A stretch of 64,000 nt of DNA from Streptomyces sp. NBC_00286 (GTDB lineage Bacteria > Actinomycetota > Actinomycetes > Streptomycetales > Streptomycetaceae). Shown here one piece after another: positions 34,441-44,126 of the stretch (position 1 is the stretch's first letter; every line of letters starts with the position of its first letter). The translations under genes and the position numbers were made by a program. The stretch covers positions 3,534,001 to 3,598,000 of the forward strand of contig NZ_CP108054.1 in the NCBI RefSeq assembly GCF_036173125.1, given 5' to 3'. The notes beneath the pieces were generated by a model. The model was not told where the DNA came from. It worked only from the letters and a program-made list of their open reading frames with translations, and made no database searches.

Positions 34441-34510
34441 GGGGACCCCCATCGCGGCGGAGCCGCAAGTTGATACAGCCCCGCGCCCCGAAGGGGCGCG
34501 GACCTGCAGC
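34430..34510. repeat. Dispersed GC-rich palindromic intergenic repeat, copy 5
   Basis: CTCGAGCGGGGGACCCCCATCGCGGCGGAGCCGCAAGTTGATACAGCCCCGCGCCCCGAAGGGGCGCGG carries the same core as copies 1 to 4 and ends in the GCGCCCC-GAA-GGGGCGC hairpin. It lies at the right edge of the 74-bp array. Confidence 0.75.
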
Positions 34511-34643
34511 CCTGGAGGGGCGCTGCCCCCGGTAGACGAGGGGCGCTGGCCCCACTAGACGCCTCCCCCCCTCAGCCGAGGGGACCCGGCACCGGATCCG
34601 CCACCAGATGCGGCGCCACACGCACCCGTCGTCGCGAACCGGC

Positions 34644-35366
34644 CTAACCGAACTCCGCAACGGCGCGCGTCACGATCGCCTCCAAGCGATCGTGATGGGC
34701 GCCCCGCCAGTACACGCGCCCACACTCCTCGCACTGCGCGAACACGTCGTACGACCGCTGCGTCCCGCCCTCGAGCCGGTCGGCGATCTCCTCCTTGACG
34801 GCCTCCTTGAGCAGGCCGTTGCAGGCCGTGCACCGAGTCCACGGCTTCAGCTCGGGCTCGAACCGGCCCAGTACATCCCGGAGTTGGTCATCGGGCCGCG
34901 TGCTGTAGACGAACGCCCCGGCCCACAGCTCGCGCCGGCGCAGCAGCCCCCGGTCGCGGCTGAGCATCACGCGCCGCTCGGCCGCCGAGCGCGCCGCGAG
35001 GGCCGGGTCGCCGATGTCTGTGGACTCGTACGCGGCGTCCACGCCCAGCAGCCGCAGCCGCCGGGCAAGCGTCCCCAGATGCACGTCGAGCAGGAAACGC
35101 AGCGGCGCCCCCGGCACCCGCTGCGGCCGCTCAACAGCCCGCACCTCGACCGACTCGCCCTCCCCGGGCACGTACGACACAGACACCTCACGCCCGTCCA
35201 CGACGAGCGCCCCGACCTCCGTCAACGGCACACCCAGCGACTCCACGACATGCCCCAGCGTGGAGACTCCGTCCGTGACGACGTCCGTGGCCCCCACCCG
35301 CCGCCCCTGCGGCACGAACATGCCCAGCTCGGGGGCGAACTCGACGTGGATCTCCGGTCCGTTCAC
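34644..35366 (-). CDS. Ubiquitin-like domain fused to Mut7-C RNase domain
   Basis: The product has 240 residues. Residues 1-80 resemble a beta-grasp ThiS/MoaD-like domain. Residues about 90-235 form a Mut7-C (DUF82, PIN-like) domain: FLLDVHLGTLARRLRLLGVDAAY has the acidic active-site start, VMLSRDRGLLRR the second site, and CTACNGLLK with CEECGRVYWRG forms the zinc ribbon. Mut7-C is a predicted RNase in RNA turnover; the fusion to a beta-grasp domain is a known bacterial architecture of unclear function. It stands alone next to the repeat array. Confidence 0.85.
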   Translation of the reverse strand: MNGPEIHVEFAPELGMFVPQGRRVGATDVVTDGVSTLGHVVESLGVPLTEVGALVVDGREVSVSYVPGEGESVEVRAVERPQRVPGAPLRFLLDVHLGTLARRLRLLGVDAAYESTDIGDPALAARSAAERRVMLSRDRGLLRRRELWAGAFVYSTRPDDQLRDVLGRFEPELKPWTRCTACNGLLKEAVKEEIADRLEGGTQRSYDVFAQCEECGRVYWRGAHHDRLEAIVTRAVAEFG

Positions 35367-35444
35367 GGGGTCAGGATGCCATGACCGCCGTACGGTGGCC
35401 GGGTCCTTTTCCGGCGCCCTGAGGTCATCGCCGGGTCATCCGGG

Positions 35445-36095
35445 TCATCGCCTGGGGAGGTCCTTGAAGGTGTCGAGAGTGCGGTCGAGCAGGTCCAGCA
35501 CGTCACCTTGGTAGTCGTGCTCTACCCAGTAGATGGTCGCTTCGAGGAGGGCGCCCATCAGCCCCATCGTGTAGACCCGTACCTCCAGGTCGTTCTCGTC
35601 CCGGCCGGTGCGTTCCGCGATCGCCCGGCACAGCAGGCGGCCCGTGACGGACATGCTCTCCATGATCCGGGAGCGCACGGCCGGGACCTCCGTCATCAGG
35701 CGGAGGCGCACCTTCATCTCGCGCTCCGCGAAGGTCGGGTCGTCGGTCATGGCCATGGTCATCGACTGCCGGATGATGGCCCGCAACGAGTCGAGCAGGC
35801 TCTCGTCCGCCGGACGCGACCGCAGCAGGTCCTCGGCAATGGGGTCGTACTCGTCGGTGAGCACGATGTCCTCCTTGGTCGGGAAGTACCGGAAGACGGT
35901 GCTCGGCGAGACCTCCGCGCGGTCGGCGATCTGCTCGACCGTCGTGGCGTCGTACCCCTGCTCCTCGATCAGCTCATACGTGGCGTTCCTGATCGCGATG
36001 CGCGTCTTGAGCTTCTTGCGCTCCCGCAGGCTCAGGTGCCGGGCGGCTTCGGGGAGGGAGGTTCGTGCCGTGGTCATCCCGTCATTGTCCGCCAT
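35445..36095 (-). CDS. TetR-family repressor of the adjacent efflux pump
   Basis: The product has 216 residues. The N-terminal TetR helix-turn-helix (about 22-75) ends with AEVSPSTVFRYFPTKEDIV. The C-terminal ligand domain is typical of the AcrR type. It is downstream of and overlaps the efflux pump gene by 14 bases, so both are on one transcript. The likely operator is the palindrome just before the pump gene. Start at 36095 is used; an internal ATG at 36077 (MTTART) is an alternative. Confidence 0.9.
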   Translation of the reverse strand: MADNDGMTTARTSLPEAARHLSLRERKKLKTRIAIRNATYELIEEQGYDATTVEQIADRAEVSPSTVFRYFPTKEDIVLTDEYDPIAEDLLRSRPADESLLDSLRAIIRQSMTMAMTDDPTFAEREMKVRLRLMTEVPAVRSRIMESMSVTGRLLCRAIAERTGRDENDLEVRVYTMGLMGALLEATIYWVEHDYQGDVLDLLDRTLDTFKDLPRR

Positions 36096-37656
36096 CGGAT
36101 TCGGTACGAGCCATGGCCGGAGCCTCGTCCTCCGCGCCTCCCTCCGCCTTGGCGGGCCGTACGTTCGGCAGCAGCGCCGCCGTCAGCAGGGCGGTCACCA
36201 GCGCCGCCATGCCGCACACCACCAGGACCGTGCCCATGCCGTCCACGTACGCGGCGTCGGCGGAGCGCGCGAGGCCGGGCAGTCCGAGCCGCTCGGCGAC
36301 CGCGTGCGCGCCGGTCAGCGACTCGCGCGCAGCGTCGGCGGCGCCGGCGGGTAGGCCCGAGGTGTCGATGCGGTCGCCGTAGGCACCGGCGATCAGGCTG
36401 CCGAGCAACGCGATGCCGATCGCGCCGCCCACCTGTCGCAACGTCATCAGCAGCCCGGACCCGCTTCCGGCTTCGTCGCGAGGGATCCCGCCGAGCGCCG
36501 CGTCCATCGCGGGCACCATCGCGAGCCCGAAGCCCAGTCCCGCGATGGTCAGCCACAGCGCGGTGAACCCGTACCCGCTGTCCGCCTCGGTACGGGACCC
36601 GAGCAGCGCGGCGAAGCACAGCACTGCCAGGCCCGCCGTGACCACCGGGCGTGGCCCCATGCGCCGTACCAGGGGTGTGCTCATCCGGGCGGCGATCATC
36701 AGTCCGCCCATCATCGGCAGCAGCCGCAGCCCGGTGCCGAACGCGTCGCTGCCGCCTACCTCCTGGAGGTACGTCGGAAGCATGAACAGCAGCCCCGAGA
36801 AGACGAAGGTGCCGAGCGTCGCGGCCAGACTGTTGAACAGGAAACCGCGGTGCCCGAGCAGCTTCAGATCCAGCATCGGCCGCACGGCCCGGCGCTCCCG
36901 TACGACGAGGGCGGCCAGCAGTACCGCGGCCAGCGCGAACGAGCCGAGGACCAGCGGACTGCCCCAGCCGTGCTCGGGCGCCTCGATGATGCCGAACACC
37001 AGGGCGCCGAGACCGATCGCGCTGTACGCGGTGGACAGGACGTCGACGCGTGGCGATGCCGGGTCGCGGGACTCCGGCAGCAGGAACAGGCAGGCGGCGA
37101 CGCCGATGGCGACCATGGGGATGTTGATCAGGAAGATCGAGCCCCACCAGTAGTGGTCCAGCAGCAGCCCGCCGACGAGTGGTCCGAGCGGCATGCCCGC
37201 GGCCATCGAGGCGGTGACGGCGGCGACCGCCTTGCTGCGCTCCTCGGGCCCGAACATCGACGGCAGCACGGACAGCCCGAGCGGGATCACCAGCGCGGCG
37301 CCCACACCCATGACCGTACGGGCCGCGATGACCAGCTCAGGCGTCGAGACGAGGGTGCCGAACAGGGCTCCGGCGAGGAACACGAGGAGTCCCGCGATCA
37401 GCATCCTGCGCCGTCCGAAGCGGTCGCCGAGCAGTCCGGCGGGGAGCATGAGGGCCGCGAAGACGACGACGTACGAGTCCACGATCCACTGGAGTTCGCC
37501 CGTGCTGGCCTGCAGCTGCTCGGCCATCGTCGGCAGCGCGACGTTGAGGATCGTCAGGTCGAAGCCGAGGACGAGCATGCTCGCGACGAGGGCGCCGAGG
37601 GCCCACCAGCGGCGGGGGTCGGGCCGGGTCTCGGCCCGAGGGGTGACAGTAGCCAT
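36082..37656 (-). CDS. MFS multidrug efflux transporter (EmrB/QacA type)
   Basis: The product has 524 residues with about 14 membrane helices. Motif A is GDRFGRRRMLI after TM2, and the DHA2 family opens with DLTILNVALPTMAEQL. It is a proton-driven drug exporter. Start ATG 37656 has no ribosome site; the promoter upstream places the transcript start at or next to the ATG, so translation is probably leaderless. The TetR gene follows. A longer frame from 37686 would place the operator inside coding sequence and is less likely. Confidence 0.9.
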   Translation of the reverse strand: MATVTPRAETRPDPRRWWALGALVASMLVLGFDLTILNVALPTMAEQLQASTGELQWIVDSYVVVFAALMLPAGLLGDRFGRRRMLIAGLLVFLAGALFGTLVSTPELVIAARTVMGVGAALVIPLGLSVLPSMFGPEERSKAVAAVTASMAAGMPLGPLVGGLLLDHYWWGSIFLINIPMVAIGVAACLFLLPESRDPASPRVDVLSTAYSAIGLGALVFGIIEAPEHGWGSPLVLGSFALAAVLLAALVVRERRAVRPMLDLKLLGHRGFLFNSLAATLGTFVFSGLLFMLPTYLQEVGGSDAFGTGLRLLPMMGGLMIAARMSTPLVRRMGPRPVVTAGLAVLCFAALLGSRTEADSGYGFTALWLTIAGLGFGLAMVPAMDAALGGIPRDEAGSGSGLLMTLRQVGGAIGIALLGSLIAGAYGDRIDTSGLPAGAADAARESLTGAHAVAERLGLPGLARSADAAYVDGMGTVLVVCGMAALVTALLTAALLPNVRPAKAEGGAEDEAPAMARTESDGGQ

Positions 37657-37660
37657 AAAA

Positions 37661-37693
37661 TGAGAGTAACTCTCAAAAGACTCCAACTGTCAA
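37661..37693 (-). promoter_or_regulatory. Promoter with TetR operator, leaderless pump transcript
   Basis: On the minus strand TTGACA (37693-37688) and GTTACT (37670-37665) are spaced by 17 bases, making a clear -35/-10 pair. TGAGAGTAACTCTCA at 37661-37675 is a palindrome with arms of 7 and one centre base, covering the -10. The start point should fall at about 37657, at the ATG itself. Confidence 0.7.
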
Positions 37694-37768
37694 TGCGTGG
37701 GCGCGAATACGCACGCAAAAGTGGCCGCAGCTCAAGAGCCGCGGCCACTGAGGGCAAGGTCGATGGGG

Positions 37769-38485
37769 CTATCCGTGCTGGTACGCCACGATCGAGATCC
37801 CGATGTAGTGCGTGACGAACGCGACCAGCGTGAACGAGTGGAACACCTCGTGGAAGCCGAACCAGCGCGGTGACGGGTCGGGGCGCTTGAGGCCGTAGAT
37901 CACGCCGCCCGCGCTGTAGAGCAGCCCGCCGACGATCACCAGGACGAGAACGGCGATCCCGCCCGTGCGCATGAAGTCGGGGAGGAAGAAGACGGCCGCC
38001 CAGCCCATCGCGATGTAGCAGGGGGTGTAGAGCCAGCGCGGAGCGCCGACCCAGAACACCCGGAAGAGGATGCCGGCGATGGCGGCGCCCCAGATGCCCC
38101 AGAGCAGCCACTGCCCCTTGGCGCCCGGCAGCAGGAACATGGTCAGCGGTGTGTACGTCCCCGCGATGATCAGGAAGATGTTCGCGTGGTCGAGCCGGCG
38201 CAGTACGCCGTCGGCCCGGGGCGACCAGTCGCCCCGGTGGTAGATGGCGCTCACACCGAAGAGCAGGCAGGCGGTCAGGACGTAGATCCCGCAGGCTATG
38301 CGTCCGCGTGTCGATTCCGTGAGGGCGGTCAGGACCAGGCCGGAGACGAGCACGGCCGGAAACATCCCGGCATGCAGCCAGCCCCTGAGCTTGGGCTTGG
38401 CCGGATGTGGCAGATGGGAGAGCGCGGCGGAGACGCGGCCGGCGGCCGGCGAGTCCAAGGGCGCGTCGGAGGCGGACGCAGTCAT
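37769..38485 (-). CDS. trhA: Hemolysin III family membrane protein TrhA (PAQR)
   Basis: The product has 238 residues with seven membrane helices. The PAQR metal-site motifs are present: FGVSAIYHRGDW (Ser and His of the site), LDHANIFLIIAGTYTP and WFGFHEVFHSFTLVAFVTHY (paired His). TrhA proteins influence membrane energetics and fluidity; despite the name, haemolysis is not the known role. A small palindrome lies just before the gene. It is convergent with nothing obvious and stands alone. Confidence 0.9.
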   Translation of the reverse strand: MTASASDAPLDSPAAGRVSAALSHLPHPAKPKLRGWLHAGMFPAVLVSGLVLTALTESTRGRIACGIYVLTACLLFGVSAIYHRGDWSPRADGVLRRLDHANIFLIIAGTYTPLTMFLLPGAKGQWLLWGIWGAAIAGILFRVFWVGAPRWLYTPCYIAMGWAAVFFLPDFMRTGGIAVLVLVIVGGLLYSAGGVIYGLKRPDPSPRWFGFHEVFHSFTLVAFVTHYIGISIVAYQHG

Positions 38486-38500
38486 AGGCCGAATCGTACC

Positions 38501-38512
38501 TACGGAACCGTA
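38501..38512. promoter_or_regulatory. Palindrome upstream of trhA
   Basis: TACGGAACCGTA is a perfect 5-2-5 inverted repeat, 16 bases before the trhA start. The surrounding CCTACGGAACCGTAAG resembles TetR-type operators in Streptomyces; no cognate regulator is identified in the window. Confidence 0.45.
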
Positions 38513-38824
38513 AGTCCTGAATCAGTTCGCCGATGTGATAGGGGCCAAGTGGCTTTCCTCTCACCGGGGTTTGGGGGCTGGGAACCTCGGTCCGCTAGGG
38601 CGAATTGCTAACGAAGTGGACAATAAACATGAAACCCCCGGGGGGAATGGCGTGGCGATGGTCACGTCTGCTCAGGTGTGAGGCGCTCTGGACATATGGG
38701 CGAACCCGTCGGATGATCAAATGAGTGCGGTCGGCACCGGATGAGCGCCATGATCCAGACGAAGCATCCGGGCCGCGGCCCCCAAGGGGCATTCGACAAC
38801 AAAATCCCTCATCTAGGAGCAACC

Positions 38825-40648
38825 GTGGCGCGCGACATCGCGGCTCCCCCTGCCGTTCCCACCAACCACCAAGAACTGATCTCGTGGGTCAACGAGATCG
38901 CGGAACTCACGCAGCCGGACAACGTGGTCTGGTGTGACGGCTCAGAGGCGGAATACGAGCGACTGAGCGAGGAGCTCGTCCGTAAGGGCACCTTCAAGAA
39001 ACTCGACCCGATCAAACGCCCCAACTCCTACTACGCGGCTTCCGACCCGTCCGATGTCGCCCGGGTCGAGGACCGCACCTTCATCTGCTCCGAGAAGGAG
39101 GAGGACGCGGGTCCGACGAACCACTGGAAGGACCCCGCCGAGATGCGGGAGATCTTCGCGGGCGAGCAGGGTGTGTTCCGCGGCTCGATGCGTGGCCGGA
39201 CCATGTACGTCGTGCCGTTCTGCATGGGCCCGCTGGGCTCGCCGCTGTCCGCGATAGGCGTCGAGATCACCGACTCCGCGTATGTCGCCGTCTCCATGCG
39301 CACGATGACGCGTATGGGCCAGGCGGTTCTGGAGGAGCTCGGCTCCGACGGCTTCTTCGTGAAGGCCGTCCACTCGCTCGGCGCGCCGCTGGAGGAGGGC
39401 CAGGAGGACGTTCCGTGGCCGTGCAACTCCACGAAGTACATCTCCCACTTCCCCGAGTCCCGTGAGATCTGGTCGTACGGCTCCGGATACGGCGGCAACG
39501 CGCTGCTCGGCAAGAAGTGCTACGCCCTGCGCATCGCCTCCGTCATGGCGCGTGACGAGGGCTGGCTGGCCGAGCACATGCTGATCCTGAAGCTGACCCC
39601 GCCGCAGGGTGAGTCGAAGTACGTCGCCGCAGCCTTCCCGAGCGCCTGCGGCAAGACCAACCTCGCCATGCTGGAGCCCACGGTCCGCGGCTGGACCGTC
39701 GAGACCATCGGCGACGACATCGCCTGGATGCGGTTCGGTGAGGACGGCCGGCTGTACGCCATCAACCCCGAGGCCGGTTTCTTCGGCGTCGCGCCCGGTA
39801 CGGGCGAGCACACCAACGCCAACGCGATGAAGACGCTGTGGGGCAACTCCGTCTTCACGAACGTCGCGCTGACGGACGACGGTGACATCTGGTGGGAGGG
39901 GATGACCGAGGAGACGCCCGCGCACCTCACGGACTGGAAGGGCAACGACTGGACGCCGGAGTCCGAGACGCCCGCCGCCCATCCGAACGCCCGCTTCACC
40001 GTTCCCGCCTCGCAGTGCCCGATCATCGCGCCCGAGTGGGAGGACCCGAAGGGTGTGCCGATCTCGGCGATCCTGTTCGGCGGGCGTCGCGCCACCGCGG
40101 TGCCGCTGGTCACGGAGTCCTTCGACTGGAACCACGGCGTCTTCCTCGGTGCGAACGTCGCCTCCGAGAAGACGGCTGCCGCCGAGGGCAAGGTCGGCGA
40201 GCTGCGTCGCGACCCGTTCGCCATGCTGCCGTTCTGCGGCTACAACATGGGCGACTACATGGGGCACTGGATCGATGTCGCCAAGGACAAGGACGCGTCG
40301 AAGCTGCCGAAGATCTACTACGTGAACTGGTTCCGCAAGAACGACGAGGGCAAGTTCGTGTGGCCGGGCTTCGGGGAGAACAGCCGCGTTCTGAAGTGGA
40401 TCGTGGACCGTCTGGACGGCAAGGCGGAGGGCGTCGAGACGCCGATCGGCGTCCTGCCGACGAAGTCCGCCCTGGACACGGAGGGTCTCGACCTGTCCGA
40501 GTCCGAGCTGGACTTCCTCCTGACGGTGGACAAGGACGTCTGGCGCGAGGAAGCGGCACTGGTCCCGGACCACCTCAACACGTTCGGCTCGCACACGCCG
40601 AAGGAGCTGTGGGACGAGTACCGGGCGCTGGTTGAGCGCCTGGGCTGA
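38825..40648 (+). CDS. pckG: Phosphoenolpyruvate carboxykinase (GTP)
   Basis: The product has 607 residues, the usual GTP-type length. GTG at 38825 follows AGGAG at 38815-38819. It converts oxaloacetate and GTP to PEP, GDP and CO2, at the junction of gluconeogenesis and the TCA cycle. Signatures include the P-loop with reactive Cys ([13 protein letters not shown]), [12 protein letters not shown], and the GTP-type base-binding region near [19 protein letters not shown] strong hairpin follows. The gene appears monocistronic. Confidence 0.97.
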   Translation: MARDIAAPPAVPTNHQELISWVNEIAELTQPDNVVWCDGSEAEYERLSEELVRKGTFKKLDPIKRPNSYYAASDPSDVARVEDRTFICSEKEEDAGPTNHWKDPAEMREIFAGEQGVFRGSMRGRTMYVVPFCMGPLGSPLSAIGVEITDSAYVAVSMRTMTRMGQAVLEELGSDGFFVKAVHSLGAPLEEGQEDVPWPCNSTKYISHFPESREIWSYGSGYGGNALLGKKCYALRIASVMARDEGWLAEHMLILKLTPPQGESKYVAAAFPSACGKTNLAMLEPTVRGWTVETIGDDIAWMRFGEDGRLYAINPEAGFFGVAPGTGEHTNANAMKTLWGNSVFTNVALTDDGDIWWEGMTEETPAHLTDWKGNDWTPESETPAAHPNARFTVPASQCPIIAPEWEDPKGVPISAILFGGRRATAVPLVTESFDWNHGVFLGANVASEKTAAAEGKVGELRRDPFAMLPFCGYNMGDYMGHWIDVAKDKDASKLPKIYYVNWFRKNDEGKFVWPGFGENSRVLKWIVDRLDGKAEGVETPIGVLPTKSALDTEGLDLSESELDFLLTVDKDVWREEAALVPDHLNTFGSHTPKELWDEYRALVERLG

Positions 40649-40662
40649 CACCCACCATCCCG

Positions 40663-40704
40663 GGAGGCCGGAGCCCACACGACGGTGTGCGGGCTCCGGC
40701 CTCC
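40663..40704 (+). terminator. pckG terminator hairpin
   Basis: A 14-bp perfect stem (GGAGGCCGGAGCCC at 40663-40676 with its complement at 40691-40704) extends inward through ACAC/GTGT with a small bulge. There is no T-run, as is common in Streptomyces. It begins 14 bases after the stop codon. Confidence 0.8.
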
Positions 40705-40723
40705 GGCTACGGGGGCCAGTTGA

Positions 40724-41026
40724 GCGACCCACTTCGCGGTGGCGATGAACGCGCGCGGCGGCCCCGGCATCGTCGTGGCATCGGTGACCTTCGGCGCAGG
40801 AGTCATCAACGGCCAGTTCTTCGTCGCGCTCGTGCTGCTGTCCATCCTCACCTCCCAACTCGCCGGCGCATGGCTGATCCGGGTGCTCTCGATGGACCCG
40901 ACGTTCGCCTCTTCGGACCGGCCGCACGTACCGGCGGAGGCCCTGGTCGGACAACCGTCGCCGCCCAGCGAACCCCCCTCCGCGACGGCGGTGATCCCAC
41001 CGGGGACGCGCTCGACGCCTCACTGA
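40724..41026 (+). pseudogene. C-terminal fragment of a cation/proton antiporter
   Basis: An open frame of 100 codons starts right after an in-frame TGA at 40721. Its AVAMNARGGPGIVVASVTFGAGVINGQFFVALVLLSILTSQLAG matches the last two membrane helices of CPA-type Na/H antiporters (normally preceded by ten more). No ribosome site supports translation from GTG 40739 or ATG 40745. It looks like the leftover end of a deleted antiporter gene after pckG. Confidence 0.6.
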
Positions 41027-41088
41027 TCCTCACACCACCTCGGCAACGCCGAGACGAGGAGCACCGCTCTTGAGCGGCCTCGGGGACG

Positions 41089-43116
41089 TCAAGAAACCAG
41101 CTTCTCCCGCAGGGACCCCACATCCGTCACCGGTGCATCGCACGTGAAGTGGCGGCAGACGTACGCCGCCGGTTCGCCCTCGACCAGCGGCCGGTCGGCG
41201 AGAAGCGGGAGTTCGTCGCTGCCGGGCGTACCCGCCGCGACGACCGCTCCCGGGGCGGTGGCAAGGAGGGCGGTGCGGTGAAGGTCCTTCGTCGCCGGGG
41301 AGTCCGCCGGTCCGACCACGGCCACCTCACGCGGCCCGTCGAGCAGCGCCTCCGCCGTCGCGAGCCCCCAGCCGATGAAGCGCGGCGCCCGCGGACCGAG
41401 GGCCTTGACGACGCCCAACGCCCGTTCCGCAGCCGTGCGATGAGGCTCGGCGCCGGTCTGCGCCGCGTAACTCAACAACGCACCGGCCGCCGCGCTCCAC
41501 CCCGAGGGCGTGGCGCTGTCGGTCGGGTCTTGCGGGCGGCGGATCAACTGCTCGGCATCGGCGGCCGTGTCGTACAAGGCCCCCGACTCCTCGTCCACGA
41601 ACCGCGTCAGCACATGGTCAAGCAGGAACCCGGCGAACTCCAGCCAGACCCCCTCACCGGTCACCGAGGCAAGCGCCAGGAACCCCTCGGCGACATCCGC
41701 GTAGTCCTCCAACACGCCCGCGTTCGCGCCGACTTGGCCATCCTTCGACGTACGGGCCAGCCGGGCGCGCTCGTCCAGATGCAGACGTACGAGAAGATCG
41801 GCGGCACCGAGCGCGGCCTCGACGAGGTCGGGGCGGTCGAAGTACGCGCCGGTCTCCGCGAGAGCGGCGATCGCGAGCCCGTTCCAGGCGGCGACCACCT
41901 TGTCATCGCGTCCAGGAGCGGGCCGCTGGGCACGCGCATGGATGAGCCGCTGCTTGATGGACTCGATCCGCTCGGCGTCGAACACGCCGTCCTGCTGCGG
42001 GAGTTGAAGAACGGAGTCGCCCTCCTCGAAGGTTCCTTCCTCCGTCACGCCGAAGTACTGAGCGGCGAGTTCAGCGTCCTCAGCGCCGAGGACGTCGGCG
42101 AGCTGACGGGGCGTCCACACGTAGTACGCGCCCTCGACATGCTTCCCGGTCCCGTCATCGCTGTCGGCGTCGAGCGCAGAGGAGAACCCGCCCTCGTTCG
42201 TACGGAGTTCACGGACCATGAAGTCGGCGGTTTCGAGGGCGATGCGGCGGGCGAGATCGGAGCCGGTGGCCCGCCACAGGTGGGCGTACACGCGGCACAG
42301 CAGCGCATTGTCATAGAGCATCTTCTCGAAGTGCGGCACCACCCACTCACGGTCCACGGAGTACCGCGCGAATCCGCCCCCGAGCTGGTCATAGATCCCG
42401 CCGCGCGCCATCCGCTCACACGTATCGGCAGCCATCTGCAACGCACCTTCGGCCCCGGTCCGCGCGTGATGGCGCAACAGAAACTCGATCACCATGGACG
42501 GCGGAAACTTCGGCGCCCCTCCGAACCCACCACGCTGGACGTCGTAATCCCGAGTGAGCCCGAGCAACGCCTGCGCCAGCTCCTCCTCACCGGGCACGCT
42601 CGCGTCCCCGTACGAGATCTCCCGCCCGGCAAGATCCCGCGCGATCTTCCCGGCAACGTCTGCGACCTCCTCACGCCGGTCACTCCAGGCACTGTGCACA
42701 CCCTCCAGCACCTGCCGGAAGGAGGGCATGCCCTGCCGGGGCGCGGGCGGGAAGTAGGTCCCGAAGTAGAACGGCTCGGCATCCGGGGTGAGGAAGACGG
42801 TCATGGGCCAGCCGCCCTGCCCGGTGGCGGCCTGCACGGCTTCCATGTAGACGGCGTCCACGTCGGGCCGCTCCTCGCGGTCGACCTTGACGCTGACGAA
42901 GTGCGCGTTGAGGTAGTCGGCGGTCTCCTGGTCCTCGAACGACTCGTGAGCCATGACGTGACACCAGTGGCAACTTGAATAGCCGACGCTCAGCAGCACG
43001 GGAACGCCGCGTTTGCGCGCCTCCTCGAAAGCGTCGACCGACCACGGCCACCAGTCGACCGGGTTCTCAGCGTGCTGGAGGAGGTACGGGGACGTCTCAT
43101 GGGCCAGGCGATTCAT
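41089..43116 (-). CDS. Thioredoxin-fold DUF255 protein (YyaL/spermatogenesis-associated 20-like)
   Basis: The product has 675 residues. The N-terminal DUF255 thioredoxin-like domain (1-165) has the family opening [19 protein letters not shown] and the CHWC motif ([20 protein letters not shown]). The rest is an alpha/alpha barrel like N-acylglucosamine 2-epimerase folds. It is a near-universal family without a proven reaction. The gene seems to be transcribed alone. Length and sequence are typical, with no irregularity. Confidence 0.92.
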   Translation of the reverse strand: MNRLAHETSPYLLQHAENPVDWWPWSVDAFEEARKRGVPVLLSVGYSSCHWCHVMAHESFEDQETADYLNAHFVSVKVDREERPDVDAVYMEAVQAATGQGGWPMTVFLTPDAEPFYFGTYFPPAPRQGMPSFRQVLEGVHSAWSDRREEVADVAGKIARDLAGREISYGDASVPGEEELAQALLGLTRDYDVQRGGFGGAPKFPPSMVIEFLLRHHARTGAEGALQMAADTCERMARGGIYDQLGGGFARYSVDREWVVPHFEKMLYDNALLCRVYAHLWRATGSDLARRIALETADFMVRELRTNEGGFSSALDADSDDGTGKHVEGAYYVWTPRQLADVLGAEDAELAAQYFGVTEEGTFEEGDSVLQLPQQDGVFDAERIESIKQRLIHARAQRPAPGRDDKVVAAWNGLAIAALAETGAYFDRPDLVEAALGAADLLVRLHLDERARLARTSKDGQVGANAGVLEDYADVAEGFLALASVTGEGVWLEFAGFLLDHVLTRFVDEESGALYDTAADAEQLIRRPQDPTDSATPSGWSAAAGALLSYAAQTGAEPHRTAAERALGVVKALGPRAPRFIGWGLATAEALLDGPREVAVVGPADSPATKDLHRTALLATAPGAVVAAGTPGSDELPLLADRPLVEGEPAAYVCRHFTCDAPVTDVGSLREKLVS

Positions 43117-43160
43117 GCTCCCAGCCTCCCACGCGAACCTGGTTCCGCCACGTACTCGCC

Positions 43161-43478
43161 TCAGGCGATGGCCGCGATGTCCCCGTCGTCGAAGTAGATG
43201 GCCTGATGCAGACGTCCCCCCAGCGCGGCAGCGAACCGAGCGAGGACGTCCTGACCGGAAATGTGTCCCCGCTCGATCTGCGACACACGCCCCTTGGTGA
43301 CGCCCATACGGTCGGCCACATCCTGCTGAGTCAGCCCTCGGGCTCGCCGCAGCTCCGCCAGGCGACGCCCGGTCATCTCTGCGAGAAGCTCTTCCTTGCC
43401 CTCCCGCACAGCCTCTTCGCCGCCGGCACGAGCAACATGCTCAGCGCGGATGTCCTGCCAGCGCGTGTAGCCGCTCAC
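43161..43478 (-). CDS. HigA-type XRE antitoxin
   Basis: The product has 105 residues, with a GTG start overlapping the toxin stop (GTGA). Residues 35-90 form an XRE helix-turn-helix: [30 protein letters not shown]. The N-terminal part is helical and would neutralise the toxin. In HigBA-like modules with toxin first, this is the usual order. The reading frame is intact although the toxin is not. It likely binds the palindrome at 43843-43860. Confidence 0.85.
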   Translation of the reverse strand: MSGYTRWQDIRAEHVARAGGEEAVREGKEELLAEMTGRRLAELRRARGLTQQDVADRMGVTKGRVSQIERGHISGQDVLARFAAALGGRLHQAIYFDDGDIAAIA

Positions 43479-43842
43479 GATCGCCCTCCTTCTTCTTGAG
43501 CTCGTTCCTTCACGTAGATCTCGTAGCGCTCCTCAGCCAGAGGAATCGCCTCCCGGTACCACTCGTTCCACCGCCCCGCTTTGTCCCCTGCCACCAGCAG
43601 AATGCTGCAGCGCCACGGATCGAATGCGAACAGGATCCGCACCGTGCCAGGACGCAATTCCTTGAGGTTCGCCATCGAGGAGCCGTGAATCGTGTCCACC
43701 AGCGGGCGCCCCAGTCCCGGGCCTCCCTCCGCCGCGCATCCAGCGCCTGAACCACCCGGGCATGTGCCGGACCATCAAGGCTGCCGGTCCACTCTCGCAC
43801 CTCGTCTACGAGGAAGATCTCCCATTCACCATCCACCGACAA
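43475..43842 (-). pseudogene. HigB/RelE-type toxin, frameshifted
   Basis: The 5' part reads VDGEWEIFLVDEVREWTGSLDGPAHARVVQALDA (from TTG 43842 or GTG 43836). At about 43737 the frame breaks. One added base restores AEGGPGLGRPLVDTIHGSSMANLKELRPGTVRILFAFDPWRCSILLVAGDK through the stop at 43475. The joined protein is a normal-length phage-derived Gp49/HigB-like mRNA interferase. As read here the toxin cannot be made in full; the second half alone (43699-43475) lacks the first strands and is not likely active. A base-call error is possible. Confidence 0.75.
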
Positions 43843-43860
43843 GTATAGCGAACGCTATAC
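43843..43860. promoter_or_regulatory. Toxin-antitoxin operator palindrome
   Basis: GTATAGCGAACGCTATAC is a perfect 8-2-8 inverted repeat touching the toxin start codon. Its position and symmetry fit autoregulation by the XRE antitoxin. Confidence 0.75.
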
Positions 43861-44126
43861 GTTCCTTCCTATGGCCGCCGGCGCCGGCGCCCCGGGGCCA
43901 TCCGGCCGCAGCACGCGGAACGCGGCGCGGATCACGGGGGCGCGATGCGGATCACCGGCCCGCACCGGGGGTAGGTGATGGGTCGGGCATGTGCGGATCA
44001 AGTCCGTACGGGTCCTTGCGGTCGGCTTCTGAGGGCGTGAACATGCCAATCGCTCTCTCGCCTTCGCACTCCGTCCGCAGGACACTTGACCCGGAATAAG
44101 CCGTTGCTGGTGGAGGGGGACCTGAC

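Noticed and set aside
38942..41023. A 693-codon leftward frame opposite pckG
   Set aside because: It is antisense to a certain gene and has Arg/Val/Gly-rich composition with no domain.
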